Part shown: in pieces, positions 38,801 to 51,600 of the stretch | Numbering within the stretch: position 1 is the stretch's first letter | How the letters are laid out: the number at the start of each line of letters is the position of its first letter | Assembly: GCA_026261815.1 (NCBI GenBank) | Contig: JAMPIT010000476.1 | Span: 5,421,501-5,485,500, forward strand | Source of the DNA: Monarcha castaneiventris obscurior | Taxonomy: Eukaryota; Chordata; Aves; Passeriformes; Monarchidae | Direction of reading: 5' to 3' | Length of the DNA: 64,000 nt | Translations under genes and position numbers: made by a program | The notes under the pieces: generated by a model | What the model was told of the DNA's origin: nothing | Database searches by the model: none | The model's input: only the letters and a program-made list of their open reading frames with translations

Positions 38801-41491
38801 CAGTGCTTCCTTTCAGAAATCAAGTGCTTACCAATGAAGTGTTGCTTGAAAAGATGTGCATTTTCCCCCATGTGTCGATCTGAAAGATTCAGTGAAGGAA
38901 GGCAACGGTGAAGGAAGGGGAGTGTGATCCTTTAACATCCTAGGGAATAGCTATTTGGGAAGCTGACATACACAGACTGGGTGCCTTGACTTGAATTTGT
39001 TTCCTTATGGCAGATTCTGTGCTGTGCTTTCACGCCTCCCACAGCTCAGCAGATATTCTGGATTTACACGTCAGCTTATTCTGACAGTCAAAGCTGATTC
39101 TGTTTCCTCCCATGGCCTTTTCTCAGTCACCTGTTGCTTATCAGCAATCGGCTGGTATTGCCCCAGGGCTCTGAGGTAAATTCCCTCCTTTGCAAGCAGG
39201 AAGGTGTCCCTGCTTTCTAATCCAAGAGGAGCTTTCTTTCCAATCAGTTACTGGCTTGTTCCCATGCCAGCTGTACCCTGTGATGTCAAGAAGTTTTAGA
39301 CACAACTCCATCTCTGCCTGCGCTTGCTCTCTTTAAATGGATATGTAACACCTTTGTCTTCCACAGGTGAGCAAGGCACTCAGCCCCCTGTGAACGGAAT
39401 TCCTGGAAGCATTAATACATTGGGGAACAGCAGGAGCTCTATGACTACCTCGAAAAAGCCAACAGAGGAGTGGCCAGACTGGAGTGAGCCAGAGGAGACA
39501 GACACTGAGAAAACTGTGAACATTCAAATTCAGCCCCAGGAGCTGCGGGGCAGCGCGGGACCTTATTTTGCTGATCATGATGTAGATGAGAAGCCTTGGG
39601 ATGACTTTGAGCCCAGGAGCCCCAGTCCTAAACTGTCCTCAGGAAACTGCCTCACTGTGACACGTGCTGATGCAGTTGAAAGGCCGAGGCCTCTGCCAAG
39701 TACCCATCAACTGAGCAAAGAATTCAAAAGCCTAAGCCTGAGTCCCCCCACAAAGTCTTGTCATGGGAACAGCTGGAGCAATGACAAGTGGGACCATGAG
39801 GAACAACTGGGAGAAACTGTATTGCCAAAAACCTTTCAGGAAAGGTTGAAGTCTTCATCAGAGTCTGGCTTGGGAGAAGAATTCACAATCAAAGTGAAGA
39901 GGAAACCAGTGCAAGACCCTGAGCTGGACTGGTTTGCTGACATGATCCCAGACATTAAACCTTCTTCCGCTCTTTTGATTTTACCTGAGGCAAGGACAGA
40001 AGCAGTTGTTCCTACTCACTCGGGTGGGGTGTCCAGCCGAGACGGTGCCTCTGAGAATGTGCTGTTTTCATCCAAATTTGCAGCAGCTGATGTAATTGAG
40101 GTAAGAGGCTCGAGGTAGGGAGGTTTAGGTGACTGCAGCCCTGAGAGGCTCCACAGCATACAGCAGCATACACAGCGCTGTAGTACAGCTGGCCCCTCAG
40201 TCGGAGGGTGGGTACCTGAGGAGGGATCAGCAGTACAGCCTGACAGATGAGTCTTTCACCTGTGAATAAAAGGTGCTGAGCTCTGACTGACACATCTTAG
40301 CAGGCACCAGGTAATTCACTGGGCACTTGATATAGCAAAGAGAGCTCTGTTAGGAAACAGTGAGGGAATGGACTCAATTTGTACACTACTGGAAGTACTA
40401 AGGAGTTTTAGCTCTAGCTTTTACTCTGTGCTGCTGTGTCCTGGATGCAGGAATCCTGTGCTTTGTTAAGGAGAATCTTGGTTTGTCAGACAGGTAAAAC
40501 AAGGCTGGATCCTGGCTGCTGAACAGATGTGGTCCCATGCTCAAACAGAAGGGGCTTTCAGGCACAGAGAATGCTCAGGACTGAAGTGTTTTTCCTGGCT
40601 CTTCTAGGAAAACCTATATTGTAAATTAAGTCCAGGAAACCAGAACTTCCAGATTATAGAGTAAAGCATTTTAGGTGTGTTGTTTTCATGAAAGAATAGC
40701 TGAAACATTTCTCTAGTTCAGAGACACAGGGGGAGTTACAAAACGGGGTTTTTTTAAGTAAGTAGATAAATCCCTGTAGCCCAATCACGGAGACTCCAAA
40801 GACCATTGCTGTTTCCTAGGAGGGGAGGCAGCATTCCCACTTGAGCATGTAACTTGCTTAGGGAATAGGTGTTGACTTCAAGTTGTTTTGCTCATTCAGC
40901 CTCAGGAGAGTTACCCCAGGAACAGCAGGTAGTATAGGGAGAGGAGCCTGGGCTGTAAACTGAAATTGTTTAGGACATCTGAAAATGGCACAGTGTCCTG
41001 TGACAGAAGCACTGTCATGACCCCAACCTCATTTTGGGGGGAAGGCAGTCACTACTGTGTCAGTGGGAGGGGGAGATCAAACTTACAGTGTTAGAATACA
41101 GCAGGAAAACAGCTCTTTCCTAGGGGGAAAGAAAGCATCTAATTTATAGCATCCTTTTTTAATGCAAAGTGGGTTTGATACAAGCAGTAAAAAAAATATA
41201 AGACCCCCTGCTAAGTCTGTTTTTGTCTTTAAGGTGATTCCTCTTGTAGTTCAAAGTTCTTTAAGACCCTAAGCTGCAAATACCAACACTTCATTTTCGG
41301 GCTTTTGGCATTGTGGATGAATGCTCTGCCATCACAAGCCACACAGGCTCCTGCCTGACTCCTGGGGCTGTGCTAAGCACACAAGTACATTCCACATGCC
41401 TAATGTTGATCATTTGATGTGATTCTAGGCTGAAGCTACAGGCTGGGGTGAAGAAGAGGAGTTGAACTGGGAAGATGATACAAACTGGTAA
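29810..41491 (+). CDS. SCYL3: SCYL3 (PACE-1), SCY1-like pseudokinase 3; 13 coding exons, 751 aa
   Basis: SCYL3 is a catalytically degenerate kinase-fold scaffold that binds ezrin and localises to Golgi, cytoplasm and lamellipodia. Coding exons: 29810-29974, 30798-30983, 31640-31753, 32352-32408, 33062-33164, 33698-33809, 34168-34245, 35653-35792, 36090-36277, 36631-36802, 38644-38787, 39367-40100, 41429-41491. All have GT-AG borders and the 2256 nt join in frame. The start MGSENSALK carries Gly2, consistent with N-myristoylation. Pseudokinase region, about residues 1-245: the VAIK-type Lys is present (Lys43 in SVFVYK), the HRD loop is replaced by THNN (121-124), and DFG is replaced by LGG (140-142). 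HEAT-like helices follow (about 255-440, e.g. [22 protein letters not shown]). A low-complexity acidic region has WPDWSEPEE, and the C terminus is [11 protein letters not shown]. Human SCYL3 is 742 aa, so this is full length. A 5' acceptor for the first coding exon is probably at 29716. Confidence 0.95.
30323..30622 (+). mobile_element. CR1 LINE fragment in a SCYL3 intron
   Basis: The copy lies between SCYL3 coding exons at 29810 and 30798. It reads agggagcctacaagacagat, then gtgacaggacaaggggaaat, then ctggggctgccccatccctg, then tccttccaacccagaccact and ctatgattctg at its 3' end. It is a 5'-truncated sense copy similar to the one at 27.5 kb. Confidence 0.93.
36325..36442 (-). mobile_element. 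CR1 LINE 3' fragment, antisense, in a SCYL3 intron
   Basis: The plus strand reads ttcacagaatcacagaacgg, then tttgggttggaagggacttc, then ctgccatgggcagggatacc and gttgctcagagccccatcca. This is the reverse complement of a CR1 3' end. It is about 120 bp and sits about 50 bp downstream of the SCYL3 exon ending at 36277. Confidence 0.93.
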
Positions 41492-42170
41492 CAGTTCTGA
41501 AGGTGACCAAGAAGATTTATGGTGTGTTGGATCCTGTGACAGGAGTTGCTGCTTCCCCAGTACAATGGGTAAAGTACCTCAGTGCTGCTTTTGCCACAAA
41601 GCAGGCACTTGCTGCACAGCCATGAGATTCCGTGGGGCCTGAGCTCTTGCCATGGATGTTCCTTCCCAGTCTGTGCCAAAAGCTGCAGGGGTGAGCCTGT
41701 ATTCAAGCAATATGCCCAGCTGTGGTGCTGCCACTGCTCCCGGAGAGAGGACAGCGTTTGATGGTGGTGATGGTGTGATGCTGCTGACGTGCTACTAGAG
41801 GCCAAGAGTGGTGTAGGAGATTGTTCCAGAACTCATCCCTGCTCTGAAAAACTGCAGACAATAAATGAAAGTCACACTGAGTTTCTTGGTTCAATGTGCC
41901 TTTTTCCTTTGTTTTGTTTGGGGTTTTTTTGGTTTGTTTATTTTTTCCCAGAAAAGTAAAGCCCTTAGAAATGGCTCCTTTTAACTTTTCAGCTAAGAGA
42001 TGATTTTAAGATGAATGTAGAGTTTATTTATTAGCTTATTTATTTCTGTTTGTATAGTTCTGTCAGTGGCACAAGAGGTGCTAGGAATCATACAGTGAAC
42101 GACCACAAACGGCTTAAGCACCATGTTCTTTCTGCTCTTAACTGTGACCAATAAAGATTATTTTTAAAGG
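41492..42170 (+). terminator. SCYL3: SCYL3 3' UTR with two poly(A) signals
   Basis: The sequence after TAA at 41489-41491 is non-coding. AATAAA occurs at 41860-41865 and again at 42150-42155. Use of the first gives a 3' UTR of about 390 nt, the second about 680 nt. The long antisense open frames at 41425-41894 are shadows. The second signal lies inside sequence that the convergent FIRRM transcript may also cover. Confidence 0.7.
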
Positions 42171-42656
42171 ATCACCCTAGTGTGGAGTGGAAGCAGCAGC
42201 AGAGGTATGTTCAGAGAACAGCAGAGAGCCTTAAATTGTTATTCTTGAGTGTATTGAAAAAAAAGATAAAAACACCTACTGCCTCGTCACCTGTATGTGA
42301 CAGGAACAAGGTAACTGCTACTTTTACAACAGATTCAAACCTCTCAGTATTCAGAATACAATATCATGAAATGTTTATCTCCACATAGTAGAAGAACAAG
42401 CAATATACAAACCCACAGCTCAGATGGCCAGTAGTCTCCACTCAAATTCATTAGTCCTTCCAGCCACTGGCTATGGAGGACAGGCTGGCACTGCACCCCT
42501 CAGTCCATTCTGGCACATGAACCAAGACCCAGCAGTACTGCAGAGCATTGCCCCGTGTCACAGATTTTTCTTCTGCAGCACTCCTGGCACAAAGGCACCT
42601 CTTCCCTCCCACCAGGGAGCTGAGCTGGTTTGTTGTCCCCAAGCCCTGTGGAGCAC
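42023..42656 (-). terminator. FIRRM: FIRRM 3' UTR and candidate poly(A) signals (minus strand)
   Basis: On the minus strand the stop codon TAG is at 42659-42657. Candidate AATAAA hexamers, read as TTTATT on the plus strand, lie at 42039-42044 and 42023-42028, with another at 41937-41942. No closer canonical signal is obvious. The 3' UTR would then be about 610-720 nt and could overlap the distal SCYL3 3' end. Confidence 0.5.
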
Positions 42657-45600
42657 CTACCGCAAGCTGTCCCTGAGGGTGGCTATGGCTGCGTGCAGAG
42701 CCTCCAGCTTCACTGCAAGCCAGGCTGGGGGGGACCCTTTCTGAAGCAGCAGCTTCACAGCCTCCACTGCCCCCTCCATCGTGCCTACTGCTGCCTTGTA
42801 CTGCTCCTCAGAGGGGGGGTGACAGGCTTTTTTGGCCACAGGCTGCAGATTTAAGTAAACATAGAACATAATTTTAATACTGTACTTAAGGAATCCTTCT
42901 TCATCCAAATGCAAGAAACCCTTTTGTGAAACAGAACTGCAAGACTCCCTTGTCCTGCAAGAGTGCTTGCTGCCTGGCAGGCACTACAGACCATTAGTAA
43001 GTGTATCTTACTAAGGGCTGGGAGTGCAAGTGTGACCTTTTTTCTTAGATGGCAAGACCATCTCAGCCTTTTCAGAGACTCCCCAGAACTGACAGAAATT
43101 AACAGAAGGGCCCAGATAGTTTAAGGAAGCACACATACCTCTCCTGTTGACTCCAATTCTCCATCCACTTTTAAAATCTGTGCACTCCAGGTAATTCTTT
43201 CTTGCTTCAGGCGTTCTGTTCGAGCTTCTCTTGTCTCTTCCACCTGCCTTGTCTAGGGAGAAAGCCCCAGGAGAGGTAACTAAACCCAGGCAGCATTACC
43301 AACCTTCATAGGCTCAATTTATATGCCAGAACAAAAGGGAGGGAGGGAGAGATTTTAATGTGCAGTTCAAAGAATATTATTTCTCATACACTCTTCTGAT
43401 CAGAAGATTGAAGTTACCTACGACTTTGGGCTAGTTGTAGGTAGCTGGCAGCTATCAGTTCCTCTGTAAATTACCTGCTTGCCAAAAGCTGCTCAGATAG
43501 AGCCCTGCCTCTCTTTCCCAATGTCAGAGCTGCCCCCTCTTTCCCAGTGTCGCTGTCCTGCAGCAACAGCCACCTGCTCTTAAGAGGATTTCTGCTGTTT
43601 TGCAAAAGGGAATGAGATGTTTCACACATGTTAATTTAGATTTCAGAAACTGATCCAAGAGAAATGGGGAAAGAAATCAAACCAAACCAACAAATCCTGT
43701 CTTTTTAATATGTAACTTCTTTCAAAAATAAAAGTGTAATTTAGTAAGTATTTTTTGTTTAAGGAGGATGAAAGCTTTGCTTTTAAGTTGGAAGTACTGG
43801 AGGAGCAGTGTGCATAGGAATGGCAGTTGTTAATTCTGCTGATTAAAAAAAGTAGAAAAGTTCAACCAGACAGTTTATTTTAAAGTTATTTAATGGTCAT
43901 GCAGATAATGCAAGTGTAGACCCATGCTGTGTATTGCTTATAGCAGATGTATAGCATCAACTAAGCAGTAAAATGGTTAAACAATACACATACCTTAGCC
44001 AGAAAATTAACAACTTTGTTCTTAGCTTCTTCAGAATTAAGGCACCAAGGAACAACATCTTCATGTCTTGTTTCCTGTCAAAAATGTTATTGGTTGTTCA
44101 GCACATTCATACTAACAAGGGAACAAAATAGATGTTTCTGTGACAGTCCCTGCCCTCTTGCAATCAATCTAAGCAACCAGTGCCTAATCTTTCTTAACTT
44201 CCAGCTCCTGAAATCACTTCCAACTGCACCAGCCCTCAGTACTTTTACTGTGCAGTAGCATCTGTAACTAAGATCCAGATTGTGCAGTGAGGAGCAGCAA
44301 ACATTTAAGACAGGAGAATTTCTGTACAATAGAATTTAACAGAGTCAAATGCCTGCACCCAGAGTTGTGCTCTGCTCACCTCTGCAAAATGTGTGAATGC
44401 CTCCAGTGCGTGCTGGTGAATCAGCCAGGTCTGGTCAGCCAGCAGAGAGGCAAACAGACAGGACAGCTGGGGCACAACCTGCCTCTGCAATAGGAACAAA
44501 CATCCATCAGTTCCCAAGAGTTAGTTGTGCATATCTCACCATTGTGATTTATTATTAAAGAATCACTCTAAGACTGAGGGACAGGTTTGGGAAATGCGAG
44601 AGTGCTACTGCCCTGTCGGGCTAAGAACCACTGTGAGGGAGGTGACATGTTCTGTTCTCACTTCTCGTTGCTTCTCACCAGTGAGAAAGGACTGGCATTT
44701 GACCCTCCAAGCATCTTGCATGCACTCAGCACCTCTTGATGAAAAATAAATCTGCTGCCGACTATTAATCCAAGACAATTGTCCTGGCACTCCTGTATGT
44801 ATTTAATGAACTCGATCCTCTAACTGTATATTTAAATAAAAGGCATATCTTTTTATCACAAGACAAGATAATTTCACTAAGGCCACAATTACATTTACCT
44901 GTGATTCTTGTGGTATAAACACCTTTCCCATGGAAGACAGAAAATCCACCATTGCTAGACGGACATGATCCGGGGGATGCAGCTGGAGCAGGAATGACTG
45001 CAGTGCAAACACCTGTGGGAGGCAAACCCCAGCAAAGCTCCATCAGACAGACTGCAGGTGAAAACTCTGCAGGCTCATCTTTAAATCCAAACACAGGCAA
45101 TTTAGAGACTTGAAGGAGGTATGCTGCACCTCCAATAAAACTGGCCAGGGTAAAGCTGCAGGGTGCATTTTAGAAAGAAATGAGCATGCACTCTATAGCC
45201 CATCCATATATCTCAATTATCTTACAGAGGAAAGGGATTCTCAAAAGCAGTGTTAACCAAAATGCCATGTGCTTGGTTTAAAGGCCAGGAAAGTAACCAA
45301 GGAAGATTATTTTCTTGTTAAGAGAAGGCCAGACCATGAAATAACTCATTTGAGATTTCAACAAATCACAAAGAACTTGGTTTTCATGTAGTGAATTATT
45401 CATAAGATAGTGTTGGGGATTTTATGATTTTTTTTTTTTTTTTTTTTACCTGGGTAATCAGTCGAGCATCTAATGCTTGGATGAAAAATTCCAAAAGGTG
45501 AAGTAATAAACACAGTGTCTTCTGGAGACATGGCTCATCTGAGACCTTGAAGAGAGCACAAGATATCAGTAACATTGCATTTTAGCTCATGGAATAACTA

Positions 45601-48600
45601 CTTAGGAAATGTCAAGTTACAGTAGTGTTCCAAAATTCTTAGCCTGACTTCACACATGTAAAACACTGCACTGTAAGCAGCAGCAGAAGATATTAAAATA
45701 ATCACATCAATATTTCTAGGCAGTCATATTATATAAGACCATTTTCTTTATGGTCTTTACTATGGAGAATATTTCTTAACCCTCATCTCCTTCCACCACT
45801 CACTAAAATAAGCACCTAAAGGCTATCTGAACTATTTCTTTTCACTTTCAGTTGCCAAATGTTCTCACAGAATGGCTGACATTGGAAAAGACCCCTGAGG
45901 GGGTACATTGTCAGCTCTTCACTCCCACTCTCAAACTTTCTTTTTTAATCTGGAGCATGAAAACCCTGACAATCCTTTCTTCTTTCCTTTATTCAGCTGC
46001 AGCCATGAACAGGTCACAAACACATTGCTTGACCCCCTTGGGAGGAGGGTGATTAGCCCTGTGTGTCTCCATGTGCTGGGCTGGGCTGTAATCAAATCAC
46101 CCGGAGTTTTGTTCACATTCTAATGATTAAAAATACACTAAGTTTGTAACTGCTATGAATCAAAATCAGGTATTTCAGGCTTCTCCTTGAGCAAGTCTGA
46201 ATCTGACACTGAGTAACAGATGGAGTAACAAGGAACCAAGTACATAATACTCAAGAAAATCAAACTCAAAAGCTTCCCAGAGCTCATGCCTGCCCAACAG
46301 ATAAATCAGATGAGAGCAGATGGACAGCACTTTTACACTGTGCTTTACTGAAACAGTCCAATCCACGTAAAACAAATGAGTAACAACAACTTGAGGAAAC
46401 AGCACCAGCCTCTCCAAGACATCTTTTCACCAGTGGAGCAGCAAATTCTCTTACCTGCTTAGCCTGGAGAAAAGACCAGAATTGACTGAGCACTCCCAAG
46501 ACAGATGCCTTAAGTTCTGCCTCAAGAGTGTCATCAGCAGAACTGCAGGCAGCCAGCAGGACAGAAAGGGCAGTGTTCTAGGAGAAAGAAATGTGTAAGA
46601 CCAACTAAAAAAAACTACACGTAAACCAACCCAAAACCCCAGGCTCATATGAAACATCTAAAATGATAAAGATGGCAAGAAGCCCAAAGTGCTGTGTCAG
46701 CCGTACAGAACAGCTAATCCAGCAGGACACCAGCCAATAAAGCTTTCAGAGCAGGGAAACCATCCATTACTCCTGTGAGTTTCACACACACTGCAGTAGT
46801 TATTTGCTGCACTGGCAGGAGAAGTCTGGCAGCAGACACTTCATGTGGAAGCCTCTGGTTTCTCACGTTCCCTCGTCAAGGAGACCACTGAGCATCTTTC
46901 AGATATGATGCTGCATAAAACCAGCCAGGACTTTAAAACTGAAGAGTAATGGTATGCTAAGGTATAGCATAAATCAGAAATTCTGAAGAAAAACACATCT
47001 GCTCACCCAGAGAGCAAACAACAGCTAGAGCAACTAGTGAATCACAAGTCCTCCACTGTCACAGTAGAGGTCCTAAGGTGCTGGATGCTACAAGAAAACA
47101 ACATGAGAGTTCTTGCTCATGCATATGCCAGCTAGGTGCAGAAAAAAAGCTGTGCAACAGACTGAAATGTAAAGCTGAGGTGACAGCAACAGAATCTTTG
47201 TAGTTTGAAAACCCAGAGTTCAAATATTTTTCCAAGGACGAGCAGATCTCCTTACCACAGGTGGGAGCTCTCCCAAGGCACGGCTGCTGTTCAGCCAGCG
47301 CTGGCACTGCGCGAGCCCTGCCGTGCACAGCTGAGATGCCACTTGTGACCTAAGGTCAGGATTCAGGGCTCTGAGGGACACGTGCTGCCACACAGCCAAG
47401 TTCTCCACCTCTTCAGGAAGAAACTTATGAGCAAATTCTACCTGGAAACAAAAGGTAATAGAAACTAAACAGACCACAAAACAATTTGATAGTCTGAAAG
47501 ATGAGAAACCAAAATGCACTGCTGGTTTGCTTCAGATATATTATGTGAAAAAAAAATGGTGTAAAATATTTCATTTAAATAAAATCCAACCTTTTATACA
47601 AGAAACATTTAGAAACTGCCACGTCCCTTGTCACATATAGGACATCAGAATGATTAGGCAACTGATTCTTTCAGCTGCTGGAAGCAATGGCACCAGCGAG
47701 TAGAAGAAAGGGCTCTCCAGAGTACACAGAGAGGCACTGACAGGACAGGATACTACTCCTGATACCTGATATCATGGGAATGCTCACAAACACCAGCCAC
47801 AGATGCACTGACAGGACAGTTTCAGCAAATCTGGGGAGCTATGCTGTTTTCATACTTTGTCAAAAAAAGGACTTCACTGCTGCCCAATAAGACTCTTAGA
47901 AAGGTCAATGGTACTGTTCTTGTTTTAAAGAGCACTTCTGCAGAAAGTAGGATCCACAATAAGTAATAACTTAGTGACATAATGACTTTGACTAAGTAGT
48001 AACAACTACAATAATAACAAGTGCAGCAAGTGAGCACTCAACATCTTGTCACTTCTCCAGAACTGAAAGGGGATATTTTAACACAGGTCACTGATTCAAA
48101 TCTCTTCCACTGACAACAGCAGGTGCTGGTGCTGTACTTGCCTGATGCTCTGGAGCCATCAAAAACAGCATTCGCCTCAGCAGCACACCCAGGGCAGAGA
48201 CCTGGGAGCAGTCACTGGGCCAAGTCTTTACCTGCATTAGGATAAAAAAGTAATGCACCTCATTACACTAAGGGAAAAATCACCACTTAGCAAATAAATT
48301 CTATACAGGATGTTCTCAGGACTGCTATGTGCAGTCACAGCAGTAACACTGTAAATAAAATAAGCAGGGCATATTGTTTTATATTTTCACTGTACTGGTT
48401 CTGCTAACCCAATCTGAAGAACTGAAACAATCTCCATTTGGATTTATAAAAAAAAAATTCCTGTCCTTGATCATTTAGAATCTTTGCTGGTAGCACTCAG
48501 ATTAAAACTGGTGCCAAACTGCAAACATCACAGTGGTTCTTACCAAGTGAGCGATCACATTAATGTGGTGAGCACACAGCTCAGCTGTTCCATACCTGAA

Positions 48601-51600
48601 ACATGAGAGAGAGCAGTTTGTGAATCTGTACTTCCTATTCTTTTACAGACTAAATATTATAAATCTTGTCTGAGAAATTGCCATTTCCTCTAACATATTT
48701 AAACTTGATTTGCAGAGACACAATCTACTTGAGACAACCATTTCAAAAACCAATTACTAAGTAATAGAGAAGCTATGTTCATCTTGCTTGCAAGAATGTA
48801 AAAACAGCTAAGCCATTTCCACTCCTAATTTTCATAATATGCTCTGTATCTGAAAATAATCCAATTCTGGGACAATTCTGTCTTACAAAAATCTCTCTCA
48901 AGGAATTAAGTACAACAACAAAATGAACTGGATGTGTGGAAAACCTGCTTGACTTGTAATAGGAGCATCTTACCGGGCAAGGAAGCACCACGAGTCCATT
49001 GCTAGCAGAGACGTGATCATACTGGAACCTAGCACAGCTTCCAGCAGGGCACACTCCTGAGGAGAAATGGGAAAATTAACACAGTTTGAATACTGCATAA
49101 AAGAAAGAACTGAACTTTTATACTGACTTCACCTTCCCTCCTCTGAAAGAGAACAAAAATTGCCAAGACCACTAGGTCCTCAAGAACGTGTAGGAAGCTT
49201 TATTTCCCCCTTTCCCACAAATGACATTTGCTGTATAACTGAACTCCAGTCATGTAACTGTGTCACAGCTGATTTCTACAGAGCTTCTTACCCGAGCATC
49301 TCTTCAGAGTTACATCATTAGAAAGAACCCATTCTTTTTAAGGAGCACCTATGCATCACAACAGCTGAAGAACTGATAAGCAAAACCCAATCTTACCAGC
49401 TGAGGGAAGTGTGATGGGAGAGTGGAAGCAATGAAGGAGCACAGGTGGACACAGACATAGTGATAGAGGGTGATGGGAACTGCTGGCTGTCCGCTACCGA
49501 CCACCTCTGGCAAACAGACAGGGAGAGAAAGCTCCCCACAACATTGCTGGAAACTGAAGAAGAGAGCTGAAAATAAAGACAGGCTGCAAGGGGGAAAGAA
49601 AAAAAACCAAAAAATTAAACAGTTTGGTTACAGATATGTAAATCCCAAATCCTGCAAGCAACATCTGTATTAAAAAATCTTTGTCTTTGGCCAGAAAAGA
49701 TGGCAATAACTTCTGTGCTTTTACACCAGATTATTAGACGGTTCAGGCATAAAAGTGTGAGATTTTAATTTAGTGAAGTATCAATGAATTACACACATAT
49801 CCTTCTTCCTACCCTGCAAGTACTCGAAATACCATTCCTTTCCTGAGAAAACAGACATGTCTGGCTCTGTAGCCTTGACTCCTGAGACAATGAACACCAG
49901 ATCGTATTTGTCTTGGCATAAGGATGTAAATCCATAGTGACAATTTTACTATTCAGTTGCAAAGGAAACTCAAGCAGCTGAGGCCCTTTGTTTGCCTGTA
50001 TGGAACAACTGCTGTGGTGAAGAACTACAACCAAAACCTTTTTAGCACCTTTTTCCTGTGTTCCAGAGAGTTTGCACTTCTTCAGGCTGAGAGGACAGTT
50101 TGTCCATTATGGTAAGCAGGAGGAGACACTGGGGCAGCTGCTGCTCAGGAGGGAGACCTGTAGAAGTTTGAGTTTCAAATGTCAAGCAAGCTGGCTGGAT
50201 ATATTTATTGTGTGTGTAAACTGGCTTTTAAGCAAGTGTATAGGCAAACTGATGAGCTATCTCAGAATTATGATATGTTGGTCAGGGCAGAAATCAGGGA
50301 GAAGGGCTTGTTGAAACAAAAAGCTGATAATTTTTCAGTTTGAAGGCATTCTGCTTTTCACAGAAAATACTCAATTTAGGAAAAAATAGCTGCCTTCCCC
50401 CAACAACAGAACAGCAGAAAAATTTCATCTTACTTTGAAAGTTTGTGACAAATGTGGATTGAAATTATGCAAAAGAGCAGAATTGATAGGATTTTTGTTA
50501 ACCAGATTAATACTGCAGTTGCTATGAGTACCTTGGAAAACAAGAATTCAGCAACAACATGAACTATCCATTATAAAATCCATCCCAGTTAGCATGCAAT
50601 CAACTCTATCACAGTACTTACAAAAGAACCAGGGACAAGCAAATGAGTACAGAATATTGCTTACGGTCCAGAAAGTCAAAATGTCAATCCTGATCCCTCA
50701 GACAGCACTGAGAGCTGTACTTTCAACCCACCTAACTTTTCACTTAACACCTGCTCCATGAAAGGACTAAAGGGAAGGAGTTGGTTGATGAGAGGGTCCA
50801 GAGCCACCAGAAAAACTCGGGATATTTCATCTTGATGAACTTCCAAGATCTCTGGAGCATAAAGACTGTGAGGAAATTTGCTGAGGGGGAATAGGAAAAA
50901 AAAAAGAAGTTAAATATTCTCAGTAGCATTTTCAGCAACACTACTTTTTTCCAAAAGACCTACAAAAAGGCAAATTCATTATTTCCTGTGAAATAAAAGA
51001 CAGAAAAGACTCCCCACTTTAAAATATCTGTTATAGCCCAAGAGTTACAACTCTGCATTCAGCCTTTAAAATAAGCATCACAATCCATATTTTACTAAAC
51101 ATTTAAAGAAAACCTTACAAGCTCACAGAAAATGCATGTAAAATACATAACATCTATTAGAAGAAACACACCAAATCAGAAAGAGTCGACTGAAAGGAAA
51201 AGCCAAGAAAAATGCCTTTATAAACAATTTGACAGTGATAAATGTGACAGCACTAATTTAACACATGACAGTAAAAGGGTATCACAATTTCTCTGAAGAG
51301 CAAAAAAAAACCCTGGGCAATAAAAGAAATAAAGAAGCAATATGAGAAAAAAGAAATTAAATTAAAACCTTCTACTCTTGCAGCTTATAAAGTGAACTGT
51401 AAAAACGCTACCTTCCTACTCAAAAATCCTGCTCAGTTTCCCTAAGTGAATAAAAGTTTACAACCTTCCACTTGAGAAAGACCTACAAGGCAAGTAAACT
51501 TAGAAGAAGAAACTAATAAAAAAATATCCATCCACCCAATCTTGCAGTGGGAACATGCAGTGAACTCAGGTGCACATCTCACCACAGAACCTGGTTTGAA

